Shown: positions 62,543-64,000 of the stretch, piece after piece | How the letters are laid out: the number at the start of each line of letters is the position of its first letter | How positions within the stretch are numbered: position 1 is the stretch's first letter | Source of the DNA: Petrolisthes cinctipes | Lineage: Eukaryota; Arthropoda; Malacostraca; Decapoda; Porcellanidae | DNA length: 64,000 nucleotides | Direction of reading: 5' to 3' | Assembly (NCBI GenBank): GCA_033782935.1 | Contig: JAWQEG010000474.1 | Location: 806,001-870,000, forward strand | The notes under the pieces: model-generated | Databases searched by the model: none | The model's input: the letters and a program-made list of their open reading frames with translations, nothing else | What the model was told of the DNA's origin: nothing | Program-made: the position numbers and the translations under genes

Positions 62543-64000
62543 AGCATGTTTTTAGCCTATATTTTGAAAATATTCTAGCACTGAGTAGGCATGTACAGAT
62601 TGCTTCTGGGACCCCAAAATATTGAATTTTCGGGTGTTTAAGGCCAAAATTTGAGATATAAACGGGTACAGAAGATGCATGCACATATCGACTTTTGGGC
62701 ACCTAAAAGATCGATTTTCAGTATGTTTTTGGCCTGTATTTTGAAAATACTCTAACACGGAGTAGGCATGTACAGATACCTTCTGGGACTTCTAAATATC
62801 GAATTTTCGGGTGTTTTGGGACTGAATTTGAGATATCGATTTTTTGGCACCTAAAATGTCGATTTTTTGCATGTTTTTAACCTATATTTTGAAAATATTC
62901 TAGCACTGAGTAGGCATGTACAGATTGCTTCTGGGACCCCAAAATATTGAATTTTCGGGTGTTTTGAGCCTGAATTTGAGATATAAACGGGTACAGAAGA
63001 TACATGCACATATTGACTTTGGGCACCAAAAATATCGATTTTCAGCATGTTTTGGGCCTGAATTTTGAAAATACTCTAACACGGAGTAGGCATGTACAGA
63101 TCGCTTCTGGGACCCCAAAATATCGAATTTTTGGGTGTTTAGGGCCAGAATTTGAGGTATAAACGGGTACAGAAGATGCATGCACATATCGACTTTTGGG
63201 CACCTAAGAGATCGATTTTCAGTATGTTTTTGGCCTGTATTTTGAAAATACTCTAACACGGAGTAGGCATGTACAGATACCTTCTGGGACCTCTAAATAT
63301 CGAATTTTCGGGTGTTTTGGGACTGAATTTGAGATATCGATTTTTTGGCACCTAAAATTTCGATTTTAGCATGTTTTTAGCCTATATTTTGAAAATATTC
63401 TAGCACTGTGTAGGCATGTACAGATTGCTTCTGGGACCCCAAAATATTGAATTTTCGGGTGTTTTGAGCCTGAATTTGAGATATAAACGGGTACAGAAGA
63501 TACATGCACATATTGACTTTGGGCATCTAAAATATCGATTTTCAGCATGTTTTGGGCCTGTATTTTGAAAATACTCTAACACTGAGTAGGCATCTACAGA
63601 ATGCTTCTGGGACCCCAAAATATTGAATTTTCGGGTGTTTTGAGCCTGAATTTGAGATATAAACGGGTACTGAAGATGCATGCACATATCGACTTTTGTG
63701 CACCTAAAAGATCGATTTTCAGTATGTTGTGAGCATGTATTTTGAAAATACTCTAACACGGAGTATACATGTACAGATCGCTTCTGGGACCCCTAAATAT
63801 CGAATTTTCGGGTGTTTTGGGACTGAATTTGTGATATCGACTTTTTGGCACCTAAAAGATCGATTTTTAGCATGTTTTTAGCCTATATTTTGAAAATATT
63901 CTAGCACTGTACAGATTGCTTCTGGGAACCCAAAATATTGAATTTTCGGGTGTTTTGAGCCTGAATTTAAGATATAAACGGGTACAGAAGATACATGCAC
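62543..64000. repeat. Third copy of the 1.4 kb cassette, cut by the window end
   Basis: An A-head/B1-tail hybrid (62543-62719) joins into a copy of 57.45-58.82 kb at an offset of 5181 bp. Shared marks are GGGACTTCTAAAT, TTTTTTGCATG, TTTTTGGGTG with TTTGAGGTATAAAC, ACAGAATGC, TATGTTGTGAGC and CTGGGAACCC. The end of the window falls inside a short A monomer (from 63869), so the array continues to the right. Confidence 0.9.

Larger units (their letters stand above)
1..64000. repeat. Satellite DNA array, whole window
   Basis: Every stretch I read is a copy of one AT-rich repeat. Monomer starts (AGCATG or AGTATG followed by a T run) recur every 176, 177 or 148 bp, and the most common larger period is 501 bp. 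All copies are in the same orientation and no unique sequence or insertion interrupts them. Such nucleosome-scale tandem repeats with HOR structure are known from centromeric, pericentromeric and subtelomeric heterochromatin. I do not recognise the family, so the chromosomal location is inference. Short open frames occur on both strands only because the repeat recurs; stop codons return in every unit. Confidence 0.98.

Noticed and set aside
1..64000. CRISPR array
   Set aside because: The repeats are contiguous with no unique spacers, and there are no cas genes. Unit length and uniformity fit satellite DNA.
1..64000. Transposon or LTR element inside the array
   Set aside because: No break in monomer phase is larger than a few tens of bases except whole-unit changes. 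No terminal repeats, target-site duplications or transposase or reverse transcriptase frames were seen.
1..64000. Telomeric repeats or rDNA
   Set aside because: No TTAGGG-, TTTAGGG- or TTAGG-type runs and no rRNA-like or tRNA-like sequence were seen.
1..64000. Inverted blocks within the array
   Set aside because: I looked for reverse-orientation monomer heads (CATGCT or CATACT preceded by an A run) as a recurring series and found none. All units read in the same direction.

Overview
The whole 64 kb window is one uninterrupted satellite DNA array. I see no protein-coding gene, RNA gene, transposon, CRISPR array or unique sequence anywhere in it. All copies run head to tail in the same orientation. 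An AT-rich, 148-177 bp tandem repeat organised into higher-order repeats (HORs) is typical of a eukaryotic centromeric, pericentromeric or subtelomeric block. I do not recognise the family and cannot name the organism. The recurrent CpG-to-TpG differences suggest a genome with cytosine methylation, such as a plant or vertebrate, but that is inference.

The array is layered. (1) The basic monomer is about 177 bp and is itself a diverged tandem dimer of an ~88 bp unit; in one copy I count about 59 of 88 matching positions without gaps. (2) Three monomer classes, A (176 bp), B (177 bp) and C (148 bp, a 29 bp deletion form), join as a 501 bp A-B-C trimer. Two trimer haplotypes alternate: A1-B1-C1 (example 1212-1712) and A2-B2-C2 (example 24576-25076). 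(3) Trimers, A-C dimers (324 bp), four-monomer units (677 bp) and hybrid monomers build longer HORs of 1149, 1178/1179, 2008, 2330 and 2358/2359 bp. (4) Above these are a nearly perfect 4.5 kb tandem duplication (about 3475-12454) and a ~13-15 kb block near 32.2-46.9 kb that is repeated near 49.5-62.5 kb, about 17.3 kb downstream, with whole-unit gains and losses.

Layout: 1-1211 mixed and hybrid monomers; 1212-3474 mainly A1-B1-C1; 3475-12454 the 4.5 kb doublet; 12696-15317 the 1149 bp seven-monomer HOR; 15318-20034 the 14-monomer HOR twice; 20035-22391 the 1179 bp HOR twice; 22392-32245 A2-B2-C2-rich arrays with a marker A variant 3 bp longer; 32246-46888 large block I; 46889-49530 a connecting stretch; 49531 to about 62510 large block II; and from about 62630 to the end a third copy of a cassette also found at 43.0 and 57.45 kb.

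No genes work together here. The biology is the amplification history: unequal exchange and segmental duplication, very recent in the 4.5 kb doublet. Coordinates and monomer classes were read by eye. Percent identities and phylogeny were not computed.
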